Shown in pieces: positions 1-7,676 of a DNA stretch of 64,000 nt. A program made the translations under genes and the position numbers. Origin of the DNA: Pseudomonadota bacterium (lineage in GTDB: Bacteria > Desulfobacterota > Desulfovibrionia > Desulfovibrionales > Desulfovibrionaceae); the NCBI GenBank assembly GCA_023403845.1, contig JAEYDL010000033.1, positions 177,577 to 241,576 of the forward strand. The letters run 5' to 3'. Under the pieces are notes generated by a model. It did no database searches, was not told where the DNA came from, and saw only the letters and a list, made by a program, of their open reading frames with translations. Each line of letters opens with the position of its first letter. Position 1 is the first letter of the stretch.

Positions 1-627
1 GGTGCGAACGCCTTCAAGATTCCGCCCACCGCGGTCTTTGCTTCGGGCATTTCCGAAATGCTGGCTTCCGTCGGGCTGGACAGCCCCGAGGCCCAGAAGA
101 ACGCCTACGGCCTGATGATTCTTGCCGTTTCCGCCTTCTGTCTCACTTCTCTGGATACGGCTACGCGTCTCGCCCGGTACATGTTCCAGGAATTCTGGCT
201 GAACCCCGGTGAAACGCCCGAAACCGTGACCGGATTCCGTAAGACGCTGTGCAACAAGTATGTCGCCACCGTCATTACCGTGGTTCTCGGTCTGGCCTTC
301 GGCCTTGGCGGCTGGGCCAAGATCTGGCCCCTGTTTGGTGCGGCCAATCAGCTGCTCGCCGGTCTCGCCCTGCTGGCCGTGGCCGCGTGGCTTAAGAATG
401 CGGCACGCAACCACAGGATGCTCCTGTTCCCCATGGTTTTCATGCTGTTGGTGACGCTGACCTCTCTGGCCATCACCTTCAAGACCAAGTTCGCGGGCAT
501 CATAGCCGGGCAGGGCGATCTGTTCGCTTCCTACCTGCAGGCCGGTCTTGCCGCCATCCTGTTCATTCTGGCTCTGGTGCTGGTGAAGGAAGCCCTTCCT
601 GTGCTGCGCAGGCACAAGGCTGACTGA
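1..627 (+). CDS. cstA: CstA-family carbon starvation/peptide transporter, C-terminal part
   Basis: The reading frame is open from the first base, so the gene begins outside the window; 208 residues are visible. They hold several hydrophobic segments and the CstA-type stretches DTATRLARYMFQE and WPLFGAANQLLAGLAL. CstA/BtsT proteins are inner-membrane carriers for peptides or pyruvate induced under carbon limitation; the substrate here cannot be told from the C-terminus. The gene ends at a TGA followed after about 20 bases by a strong intrinsic terminator, so it is the last gene of its unit. Confidence 0.9.
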   Translation, partial: GANAFKIPPTAVFASGISEMLASVGLDSPEAQKNAYGLMILAVSAFCLTSLDTATRLARYMFQEFWLNPGETPETVTGFRKTLCNKYVATVITVVLGLAFGLGGWAKIWPLFGAANQLLAGLALLAVAAWLKNAARNHRMLLFPMVFMLLVTLTSLAITFKTKFAGIIAGQGDLFASYLQAGLAAILFILALVLVKEALPVLRRHKAD

Positions 628-649
628 TTCCAGGAACTGACATGAATTG

Positions 650-684
650 ACGCGGCATGATTCCGGATCATGCCGCGTTTTTTG
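650..684 (+). terminator. Rho-independent terminator after cstA
   Basis: A perfect 12-bp stem (650-661 with 667-678) has a 5-base loop and is followed by a T run. It separates the CstA gene from the dehydrogenase gene. Confidence 0.85.
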
Positions 685-796
685 TTTCAGATTCTTTGCC
701 GGCTTCTGTGGAACCGCCATATCGGAAGGGAAGGCCGGTTCCGGAAAGGGCTTGGCAGGATTCGTCTCTCCGATTATTCGGAAACTGGAGGTTGCC

Positions 797-1804
797 ATGA
801 AATGTATCGTTCTCGACGGGTATACCCTGAATCCGGGGGATAATCCCTGGGATCCGCTGGAAGCGGCAGCGGGGTCGCTGACCGTATACGACCGGACGCC
901 GCCCGAATTGCGCCTGGAGCGGAGTCAGGGAGCTGAAATACTGATCACCAACAAGGTCCGTCTGGATGCGGAACTCATTGCGGCGCTGCCTGCATTGCGC
1001 TGCATTGGCGTTATCGCGACCGGATATGACGTGGTGGACGTCCGGGCCGCCGGGGAACGGGGAATTCCCGTTTGCAACGTGACCGATTACGGCACCGAGG
1101 CCGTGGCGCAGCATGCATTCGCCCTGCTGCTGGAGCTGTGCCGGCGCACGGAACTGCATGACGCGGGCATACGTTCCGGCCGTTGGGCCGCTGGACCGGA
1201 CTGGTGTTTCTGGGATACGCCGCAGATCGAACTGGCGGGCAAGACAATGGGAATCATCGGATTCGGAACCATCGGCCGTCGCGTGGGAGAGCTGGCTCAT
1301 GCCTTTGGAATGCGCGTTCTTGCGGCCTCCGTCCGCAAGTCCGGGCGGGAGCTGGCGGAGACGGCCACTCCCGTGACGTATCCCGTGGAATATGCGAACT
1401 GTGGGAAGGCGATTGCGGAGGCGGATGTCCTGTCTCTGCACTGCCCGTTGAGTGAACAGACTCGCGGACTTGTCGACAGATCTTTTCTTTCCCGGATGAA
1501 GGACGGGGCGCTGTTGCTTAATCTTGCGCGGGGGCCTCTATTGCATGAAGCGGATGTGGCCGATGCTCTTCGATCCGGAAAGCTGGCCGGACTGGGAGCC
1601 GACGTGCTGTCCGTTGAACCCGCCTTGCCGGACAACCCTCTGCTGCATGCGCCCAACACGCTGCTTACGCCGCATATCGCGTGGGCCACCCTTGCCGCGC
1701 GAAAAAATATCATGCGGATCATGGCCGGGAATATTACGGCATGGCTGCACGGCGAGTCGAGGAACGTAGTGAACGCTGCATGGCTGAAGGAACGTGTCGA
1801 TTAG
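797..1804 (+). CDS. D-2-hydroxyacid dehydrogenase (glycerate dehydrogenase/hydroxypyruvate reductase type)
   Basis: This 335-residue NAD(P)-dependent oxidoreductase has the D-isomer 2-hydroxyacid dehydrogenase fold. The Rossmann motif GFGTIG is at residues 155-160, the substrate-binding Arg lies in NLARGPLL, and the catalytic His is in PHIAWAT. It probably reduces hydroxypyruvate or glyoxylate with NADH, as HprA-type enzymes do, but the substrate is inferred from resemblance only. The frame is open upstream to 647; the ATG at 797 was chosen because CTGGAGG lies 5 bases before it and the family starts there. It is a single-gene unit between two terminators. Confidence 0.85.
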   Translation: MKCIVLDGYTLNPGDNPWDPLEAAAGSLTVYDRTPPELRLERSQGAEILITNKVRLDAELIAALPALRCIGVIATGYDVVDVRAAGERGIPVCNVTDYGTEAVAQHAFALLLELCRRTELHDAGIRSGRWAAGPDWCFWDTPQIELAGKTMGIIGFGTIGRRVGELAHAFGMRVLAASVRKSGRELAETATPVTYPVEYANCGKAIAEADVLSLHCPLSEQTRGLVDRSFLSRMKDGALLLNLARGPLLHEADVADALRSGKLAGLGADVLSVEPALPDNPLLHAPNTLLTPHIAWATLAARKNIMRIMAGNITAWLHGESRNVVNAAWLKERVD

Positions 1805-1841
1805 GAAAACAGTCCTGGTTTGAGGGGCACGCTGCGACGTA

Positions 1842-1874
1842 AAAAGGCCTTCGCCGGACGAGCGAAGGCCTTTT
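1842..1874. terminator. Bidirectional terminator between the dehydrogenase and ugpC
   Basis: A perfect 13-bp inverted repeat (1842-1854 with 1862-1874) with A-rich and T-rich ends lies between two convergent genes, so it can end transcription from both sides. Confidence 0.85.
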
Positions 1875-1926
1875 GTCGATGTTCAAGCGAAAGCCCGGAA
1901 GAGTCCAGAGAGCCGGACCGTGGCTG

Positions 1927-3024
1927 CTACAGGCAACGCAGTTCCGTTTCGGGGTGGAAGATGTGACCGTGTCCCGGACGGGCGGTAAGCCGGATGACGT
2001 CTCCGGAGGTGGGGCGGTGGGTCCCGGGCAGACGAACGATAACCGCATCCTTCTGCTCAAGGCCTCCGGTCGCGTCGCTGCCCACAGGATGGCAGTAGGC
2101 GAGTGTATCGGACCCGAGAGCTTCCACGATGTCCACTGTGACCCGGATAGAACCCTCGGGGTCCAGCAGCAGATCTTCGCTGCGCAGCCCGAGGAGTACT
2201 TCGCCCCGGCAGGCGGCGAGGTTGATGTCCGCAGCCTGTGTGCCGACGAGCCGGGTGCCGTCGGGGAGAATGATCGCCTCGCCGTCGGTGGAGGCGCGGA
2301 TGATGTTCATGGACGGGGATCCCATGAACTGGGCAACGAATACGGAGGCCGGGCGCAGATAGACGTCGTCGGGAGTACCGTACTGCTCGATTTTTCCGGC
2401 GCGGAGGACAAGAATTTTTTCCGCGAGGGTCATGGCCTCCACCTGATCGTGCGTCACGTAAATGCTGGTGGTGGCGAGGCGTTGATGCAGGCGGCGCAGC
2501 TCAATGCGCATCTGGTTGCGCAGGTTGGCGTCAAGATTGGACAGCGGTTCGTCGAAGAGAAACACGCTGGGCTCGCGCACGATGGCCCGGCCCATGGCGA
2601 CGCGCTGGCGCTGACCGCCGGAAAGCTGGCGGGGCATGCGTTCGAGCAGGCCGTCCAGTCCGAGCAGTTTGGCCGCTTCCTGCGCACGCCGCTTCCGCTC
2701 GTCGGCGGGAATGCCGCGTACCTTCAGGCCGTAGGTGATGTTGTCAAACACGTTCATGTGCGGATAGAGCGCGTAGTTCTGGAACACCATGGCGATGTTG
2801 CGGTCCTTCGGCTCTTTCCGGGTGACGTCTTCGTCGCCGATGTAGATGTTGCCGGAGGTCACTTCCTCCAGCCCTGCGATACAGCGCAGAGCCGTGGACT
2901 TGCCGCAGCCCGAAGGGCCGACCATGACCATGAACGAGCCGTCCGGCACTTCAAGGTTGAGTCCGGAGAGGACCTTGTTCCTGTTGAACGTCTTGTCTAT
3001 GTTGTGCAGGCGAACTTTTGCCAT
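1927..3024 (-). CDS. ugpC: sn-Glycerol-3-phosphate ABC transporter, ATP-binding protein
   Basis: This 365-residue ATPase energises import of glycerol-3-phosphate (and possibly glycerophosphodiesters). Visible motifs are Walker A GPSGCGKST at residues 36-44, signature LSGGQRQRVAMGRA, Walker B VFLFDEPLSNLD and the switch His in VTHDQVEAM. A C-terminal MalK/TOBE-like domain of about 120 residues follows. The ATG at 3024 is preceded by AGGACA; the frame is open further upstream but that part overlaps ugpE. It is the last gene of the leftward ugpQ-B-A-E-C cluster, 23 bases after ugpE. The G3P assignment comes from the neighbours ugpB, ugpQ and glpK. Confidence 0.9.
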   Translation of the reverse strand: MAKVRLHNIDKTFNRNKVLSGLNLEVPDGSFMVMVGPSGCGKSTALRCIAGLEEVTSGNIYIGDEDVTRKEPKDRNIAMVFQNYALYPHMNVFDNITYGLKVRGIPADERKRRAQEAAKLLGLDGLLERMPRQLSGGQRQRVAMGRAIVREPSVFLFDEPLSNLDANLRNQMRIELRRLHQRLATTSIYVTHDQVEAMTLAEKILVLRAGKIEQYGTPDDVYLRPASVFVAQFMGSPSMNIIRASTDGEAIILPDGTRLVGTQAADINLAACRGEVLLGLRSEDLLLDPEGSIRVTVDIVEALGSDTLAYCHPVGSDATGGLEQKDAVIVRLPGTHRPTSGDVIRLTARPGHGHIFHPETELRCL

Positions 3025-3047
3025 TGTCTGTCCTTGTGCGAAGACGG

Positions 3048-3893
3048 TTACTTCTCGGTTTCCACGAGGCCGCGGACGAACAGTTTCTGCATGCCGAGCA
3101 CCACAAGCAGCGGCGGCAGCATGCCCAGCAGGGCCACGGCCATGATCAGGTTCCATTCCGGCACGGCGTCAGGAATGTTCACCATGCGCTGAATGCCCAT
3201 GACCACGGTGTACATGCCTTCCTGATTGGTGACGAGCAGGGGCCAGAGATACTGGTTCCATCCGTAGATGAACAGCACCACAAAAAGGGCCGCAGTGTTC
3301 GTGCGGGAAAGGGGCAGCACCACGTCCACGAAAAAGCGCCACGGACCGGCTCCGTCGATGCGAGCGGCTTCGAGAAGCTCCTGGGGAATGGTCATGAACA
3401 TCTGCCGGTACAGGAACGTCGCTGTCGCCGAGGCGATGAGCGGAAGGATCAGACCGGCATAGCTGTCGATGAAGTGCAGATTGGCCGCGACCTGGAACGT
3501 CGGGACGATACGGACCTCCACCGGCATCATGAGCGTGATGAAGATGAGCACGAAACAGAGTTCGCGGCCGGGAAAGCGGAAAAAGACGATGGCGTAGGCC
3601 GCCGTAATCGAAATGGCGATTTTTCCAAGGGCGATGCCCAGAGCCATGATCAGGCTGTTCCCCATCATGACCCAGACGGGGATGCCGCCCGCGGCCTTGA
3701 GGCCCTGCGTGAGCACCGTCGTGAAGTTCCTGATGAATTCCTCTCCGAACCAGAGAGGCGTGGTGCCGATGAGCACGTCGTAGGTATGCGAGGTGGCGAC
3801 CAGCGCTATGTACAGGGGAAAGAGCACGATCGCCGCACCGAACAGCAGCACGGCATGGCTCACCGCTCTTCCGAGTCCTTTTTTTTCTACCAT
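3048..3893 (-). CDS. ugpE: sn-Glycerol-3-phosphate ABC transporter, permease UgpE
   Basis: The 281-residue inner-membrane permease has six predicted hydrophobic segments and the MalG-type EAA loop EAARIDGAGPWRFFVDVVLP, which docks onto the UgpC ATPase. The C-terminal sequence MQKLFVRGLVETEK resembles the end of MalG/UgpE proteins. It lies between ugpA (27-base gap) and ugpC (23-base gap) and is clearly co-transcribed with both. Confidence 0.9.
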   Translation of the reverse strand: MVEKKGLGRAVSHAVLLFGAAIVLFPLYIALVATSHTYDVLIGTTPLWFGEEFIRNFTTVLTQGLKAAGGIPVWVMMGNSLIMALGIALGKIAISITAAYAIVFFRFPGRELCFVLIFITLMMPVEVRIVPTFQVAANLHFIDSYAGLILPLIASATATFLYRQMFMTIPQELLEAARIDGAGPWRFFVDVVLPLSRTNTAALFVVLFIYGWNQYLWPLLVTNQEGMYTVVMGIQRMVNIPDAVPEWNLIMAVALLGMLPPLLVVLGMQKLFVRGLVETEK

Positions 3894-3920
3894 AACGAAT
3901 CCTTTCTCCTGCGGGTCCTG

Positions 3921-4814
3921 CTAGTAGGTGACCTTGCGTTCGATGTAGCGGAACTGGAGGAAGGTCAGAATCATGACGATGAACATGAGCACGACCGACT
4001 GGGCCGAAGAGCCGCCGAAGTCGAGTCCGATAAAACCGTCGTTGAAGACCTTGTAGATCAGCGTTTCCGTAGCCCGGGACGGGCCGCCCTGCGTGACGGC
4101 ATGCACGATGCCGAATGTTTCGAAAAGCGTGTAGATCGTGTTTACGACCAGCAGGAAGAACGTAGTGGGCGAGAGCAGCGGGAAAATGATGCTGCGGAAC
4201 CGCTTCCACGGCGTCGCCCCGTCAATGGCCGCCGCTTCGATGAGCGAGCGGGGAATGGCCTGCAGTCCGGCGAGGAAGAAAAGGAAGTTGTATGAAATCT
4301 GCTTCCATGAGGCAGAGATGACGAGCAGCAGCAACGCCTGATTGCCGTTGATCTTGTGATTCCACGTGTAGCCCAGACTGTCGAGGAATGCGGTCAGAAC
4401 CCCGCCGGAAGGGTTGAAGAGGAACAGCCAGAGTACGCCAGCAAGTGGCGGAGCCACGGCGTAGGGAATGATGAGCATCGACTTGTACAGCGTACCGCCC
4501 CAGCTTATCTGATCCGCCACCACGGCCATAAGGAGAGCAGTTCCCATGGTGAGGACGATGGTGGCGAGACTGAAGACGAGAGTCAGACGCAGGGTTTCGA
4601 GATAACCGGAATCGGAAAAGAGGACGGCGAAGTTTTCGAGTCCGACGAATTCCTTCGACAGGCCGAACGAGTCCTCCATGTAGAACGACCCCATCAGGGC
4701 TTCTCCGGCGGGATAGAAGAAGAACACCACCGTGATGACCAGCTGGGGCAGCAGGAAGAGAAGAGGCAGAATCAGATGCTTTCTGCCCTTGAACGCGTAA
4801 CGCTCATCCTGCAT
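3921..4814 (-). CDS. ugpA: sn-Glycerol-3-phosphate ABC transporter, permease UgpA
   Basis: The 297-residue MalF-type permease has six hydrophobic segments and the EAA loop EAAAIDGATPWKRFRSIIFP. It pairs with UgpE to form the membrane channel of the G3P importer. The start at 4814 (MQDERYAFKGRK) is preceded by AAAGGAGC. A GC-rich hairpin lies in the gap to ugpB and may lower expression of this and later genes relative to the binding protein. Confidence 0.9.
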   Translation of the reverse strand: MQDERYAFKGRKHLILPLLFLLPQLVITVVFFFYPAGEALMGSFYMEDSFGLSKEFVGLENFAVLFSDSGYLETLRLTLVFSLATIVLTMGTALLMAVVADQISWGGTLYKSMLIIPYAVAPPLAGVLWLFLFNPSGGVLTAFLDSLGYTWNHKINGNQALLLLVISASWKQISYNFLFFLAGLQAIPRSLIEAAAIDGATPWKRFRSIIFPLLSPTTFFLLVVNTIYTLFETFGIVHAVTQGGPSRATETLIYKVFNDGFIGLDFGGSSAQSVVLMFIVMILTFLQFRYIERKVTY

Positions 4815-4847
4815 ATCGGCTCCTTTGGGAAATGGCTTGTGCGGGAA

Positions 4848-4871
4848 GGGGGGAGAATACGTTCTCCCCCC
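4848..4871 (-). terminator. Hairpin between ugpB and ugpA (partial terminator or mRNA stabiliser)
   Basis: A perfect 10-bp stem (4848-4857 with 4862-4871) and tetraloop lies just after the ugpB stop. In the direction of transcription no T run follows, so it more likely protects the 3' end of ugpB mRNA or attenuates than fully terminates. Confidence 0.6.
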
Positions 4872-4885
4872 GGAAGGGCAGCGTT

Positions 4886-6202
4886 TTATCTGTTGGCCTT
4901 TTCGAAGCGGCGCAGTTCGACGTTGCCGCGCTTCACGGCCTCGTCGAGAGCCTGCTGGGCGGTTTTCTTGCCGGCCCAGACGCCTTCGAGTTCCTCGTCA
5001 ATGATGTTACGGATCTGAACGAAATTGCCGAGGCGCAGCCCCAGGGTGTTGATGGTGGGCTGCTTGTCGGAGAGAGCCTTCACGGCTACGTCCGTACCCG
5101 GATTCTTGTCGTAGAAGCCCTGTTCCTTGGTCAGTTCGTAACCGGCGAGGGTGACGGGCACATAACCGGTCTCCTGATGGAACTTGGCCTGAACTTCGGG
5201 CTTCAGGAGATAGTTGAGGAATGCGGCCACACCGTTTTCGGAATCCTTGGAATGTCCGGCCATGGCCCAGATCGCGGCGCCGCCGATGACGGTGTTCTGC
5301 GGAGCGCCCTTGACGTCGGGCCAGTAGGGCAGCACGGCCACGCCCCAGGGGAACTTGGAGCCAGCCTTGACGGCGGCGTAGGAACCCGAGGAGTTCATGA
5401 GGATTCCGGCTTCTCCGGAGGTGAAGGTGTTGATGGCTTCAGACTTGCGGCCGACGTACACGAGCACGCCTTCCTTGTTCAGCTTGGACAGAAAGTCGAT
5501 GTGTCTGACCTGCAGGGGGCCGTTGAATTCCAGCTTGGTGTCGAGTCCGTCAAAGCCGTTGTGGTTGGAGGCGAAGGGCACGTTATGCCAGGCGGAGAAG
5601 CTCTCAAGCTGCACCCAGGACTGCCAGCCGCTGGTCATGCCGTACTTGCAGGCGCCGACTTCCTTGATTTTTCTGGCAAGTTCGGCGACTTCGGGCCAGG
5701 TTTTGGGGAATGCGTCAGGATTGCCCCCGGCCTTTTTCACTGCATCCTTGTTATAATAGAGAACCGTGGTGGACGCGTTGAAGGGCATGGCGATGAGCTT
5801 GCCGTCGCTGGTGGAGTAGTAGCTCGTCACGGAAGGCAGGAACTTGGACATGTCGAGCTGCGTTCCGGCATTGTTCATGATTTCATGAACAGGACGAACG
5901 GCGCCCTTGGCGGCCATCATGCTGGCCGTGCCGACTTCGAAGATCTGGATGATGTTGGGGTGCTGCTTGGCGCGGAAGGCGGCGATGGCGGCGGTCATGG
6001 CTTCGTCGTAGTTGCCCTTGTACACGCCCTTGACTTCATACTTGTCCTGGGATGCGTTGAAGTCCTTGATGATGTTGTCGGTGATTTCTCCGAGTTCTCC
6101 GCCCATGCCGTGCCAGAAGGTGATCACGGTTTTGGCCTGCACGGGGGCGGCCGCCAGCATCAGACACATGGCCAGCAAGGCCATCAATCGGAAAGAACGC
6201 AT
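4886..6202 (-). CDS. ugpB: sn-Glycerol-3-phosphate ABC transporter, periplasmic binding protein
   Basis: The 438-residue extracellular solute-binding protein (family 1) has a Sec signal peptide of about 23 residues (hydrophobic core LLAMCLMLAAAP, likely cleavage after VQA). The mature protein opens with KTVITFWHGMGGELGE, as in UgpB. It captures G3P in the periplasm and delivers it to UgpA/E. Hairpins flank the gene on both sides, as is common for binding-protein genes expressed above the other transporter parts. A good AGGAGA precedes the ATG. Confidence 0.92.
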   Translation of the reverse strand: MRSFRLMALLAMCLMLAAAPVQAKTVITFWHGMGGELGEITDNIIKDFNASQDKYEVKGVYKGNYDEAMTAAIAAFRAKQHPNIIQIFEVGTASMMAAKGAVRPVHEIMNNAGTQLDMSKFLPSVTSYYSTSDGKLIAMPFNASTTVLYYNKDAVKKAGGNPDAFPKTWPEVAELARKIKEVGACKYGMTSGWQSWVQLESFSAWHNVPFASNHNGFDGLDTKLEFNGPLQVRHIDFLSKLNKEGVLVYVGRKSEAINTFTSGEAGILMNSSGSYAAVKAGSKFPWGVAVLPYWPDVKGAPQNTVIGGAAIWAMAGHSKDSENGVAAFLNYLLKPEVQAKFHQETGYVPVTLAGYELTKEQGFYDKNPGTDVAVKALSDKQPTINTLGLRLGNFVQIRNIIDEELEGVWAGKKTAQQALDEAVKRGNVELRRFEKANR

Positions 6203-6242
6203 ATGTTCTCCTGCCGTTGCGGACTGTCACGTCCGGTTTGGT

Positions 6243-6305
6243 TTTCCGGGGCATCTCTCCCCGGGAAGAGGAATAGCTTCTCCGCCGCTGCCGGCGGCAG
6301 AGAAG
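6243..6305 (-). other. Two hairpins in the ugpQ-ugpB gap
   Basis: The 167-base gap between ugpQ and ugpB holds two GC-rich inverted repeats: about 6244-6267 (TTCC/GGGG arms with one bulge) and 6277-6305 (core CCGCCG-CTGC-CGGCGG with an extended stem). They could uncouple ugpB expression from ugpQ or stabilise the ugpB message. No clear T run follows. Confidence 0.5.
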
Positions 6306-6369
6306 CGCGTTTGCGGAACTGCCGGAAAATCCGGCTATGGGAAGTCGCGGCGCGTCTTGTTCCCTGGAC

Positions 6370-7218
6370 TTATTCCCTGCCGAGCGCAACGCGGCAGGCG
6401 GCGGGGAAATCGGTAATGATGCCGCTCGCGCCTTCGGCCGTCAGGCGCTTGGCCTCGTCCATGTCGTTGACGGTCCAGACGTTGACCGCGAAGCCCGCAT
6501 CGCGCAGTGCGGCCAGATCGCCGGGAGCGAGGATCAGGCGGTCCGGATGGTAGGCGTTGACGCGAAGTTTCCGGCAGAGGGCCACCGGATCTTCCGGACG
6601 GACCGTCTCCACCAGCGCGCCTGTGGCCATGTCCGGGCACAATTCGTGGCATTCTTCCAGGTAGCGGTGCTGAAAGGAGGAGATAATGATCTGATCCACC
6701 ATATCGAGCCGCCGGATCAGCTCTAACACATCCTTTGTTACGGTTGTGTGACCGATGAGGCGCTTGTGATCCTTGATTTCCACATTAACGGCCCAGTCAA
6801 ACCGTCTGGTCAGCAGAAGAGCTTCCTCCAGCGTGGGAATGCGCAGTCCGGTGAATGAGGCCAGAGCGTCTCCGGTTACTTCTCCGGCAGCAACGCGGCC
6901 GAACTGATCCCGGCCCGCGTACCATGAGCCGGCGTCGAGCCTGCCCAGTTCCTCAAGCGTAAAGTCGCACACGCGGTAGGAAGGCCGTCCGGGATAGACG
7001 GTTTCCACGTTGGTCGTGCGGACAAGGGTATCGTCGTGCATGACGACGAGCTTCCCGTCCCGGGTATAGTTGACGTCCAGTTCCCAGAGGTCGGCCTGAA
7101 CATCATGCGCCAGCGTGGCGGAGGCCAGCGTATTTTCCGGGGCATGGCCTCTGGCGCCGCGATGGGCGATGACCAGAGGCGTGGAAGTGCGAGTGTGAAA
7201 ATCAATATTTTTTTTCAT
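6370..7218 (-). CDS. ugpQ: Glycerophosphodiester phosphodiesterase
   Basis: This 282-residue GDPD-family enzyme hydrolyses glycerophosphodiesters to G3P plus an alcohol. The hallmark HRGARGHAPENTL, with the catalytic His and Glu, is near residues 19-31; ELDVNYTRDGKLVVMHDD carries the metal ligands. No signal peptide is seen, so it acts in the cytoplasm on imported diesters, like E. coli UgpQ. It is the first gene of the leftward ugp cluster, facing glpK across an AT-rich divergent region. Confidence 0.92.
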   Translation of the reverse strand: MKKNIDFHTRTSTPLVIAHRGARGHAPENTLASATLAHDVQADLWELDVNYTRDGKLVVMHDDTLVRTTNVETVYPGRPSYRVCDFTLEELGRLDAGSWYAGRDQFGRVAAGEVTGDALASFTGLRIPTLEEALLLTRRFDWAVNVEIKDHKRLIGHTTVTKDVLELIRRLDMVDQIIISSFQHRYLEECHELCPDMATGALVETVRPEDPVALCRKLRVNAYHPDRLILAPGDLAALRDAGFAVNVWTVNDMDEAKRLTAEGASGIITDFPAACRVALGRE

Positions 7219-7676
7219 AAACGAAAGCCTTACGACCGATAACGAAAATTTTATTCAAAAATGAACTATTTCCATAACCTAATACGCATGCCTTGACGCG
7301 AGCGGACTGTAGCTCGAATATGCTGGCTTGTCGAGAAAATGTAACAGGGGAATTCAGAGCGTTATTTGATGTTGTAACATTGTTTTTATGTGTAGAAATA
7401 CATGACAATTTTTATTATGGAAAAAGTTGATACGGCAAGTCCTGCGGTTCTGTCCGGAGCGTTCGTTTTTTTCGTGCGCGCTTTCGCGGAAAAGAATCGG
7501 CCGGAGGTCATGGTTCCGGCGCATTGGCCGGGACCGGTCAAAACTTTTCGGAAAGGAAAAATAGATGGGGAGCCACTGGAAGCCCGCCGCGGGCGGATGA
7601 CTCCCCGACTGTCGTCATGCGGGGCTGTCGGCCTTCCGCCCGTGACGTCGATGCCGCAAAGCCGAAAGGAGGCGTG
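7219..7676. promoter_or_regulatory. Divergent ugp/glpK regulatory region and structured glpK leader
   Basis: The left half (7219-7420) is AT-rich and should hold the two divergent promoters. TGTAACA occurs at 7340-7346 and again at 7373-7379, 33 bases apart, the second copy inside a small inverted repeat (ATGTT-GT-AACAT, 7369-7380). The right half (7560-7676) is GC-rich with nested stems: 7567-7572 with 7601-7606, a short hairpin 7582-7594, and an alternative pairing 7605-7609 with 7627-7631 that overlaps the first stem. No known riboswitch was recognised. The frame 7402-7677 in this region does not look coding. Confidence 0.45.

Noticed and set aside
7567..7660. Cobalamin riboswitch in the glpK leader (GCCACTGGAAGCC resembles part of one)
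   Set aside because: No B12 box or remaining conserved core could be found, and glpK is not a B12-linked gene.
7610..7672. Cyclic-di-GMP riboswitch suggested by GCAAAGCC before glpK
   Set aside because: The partner AGGGCAAA segment and the paired helices are missing.
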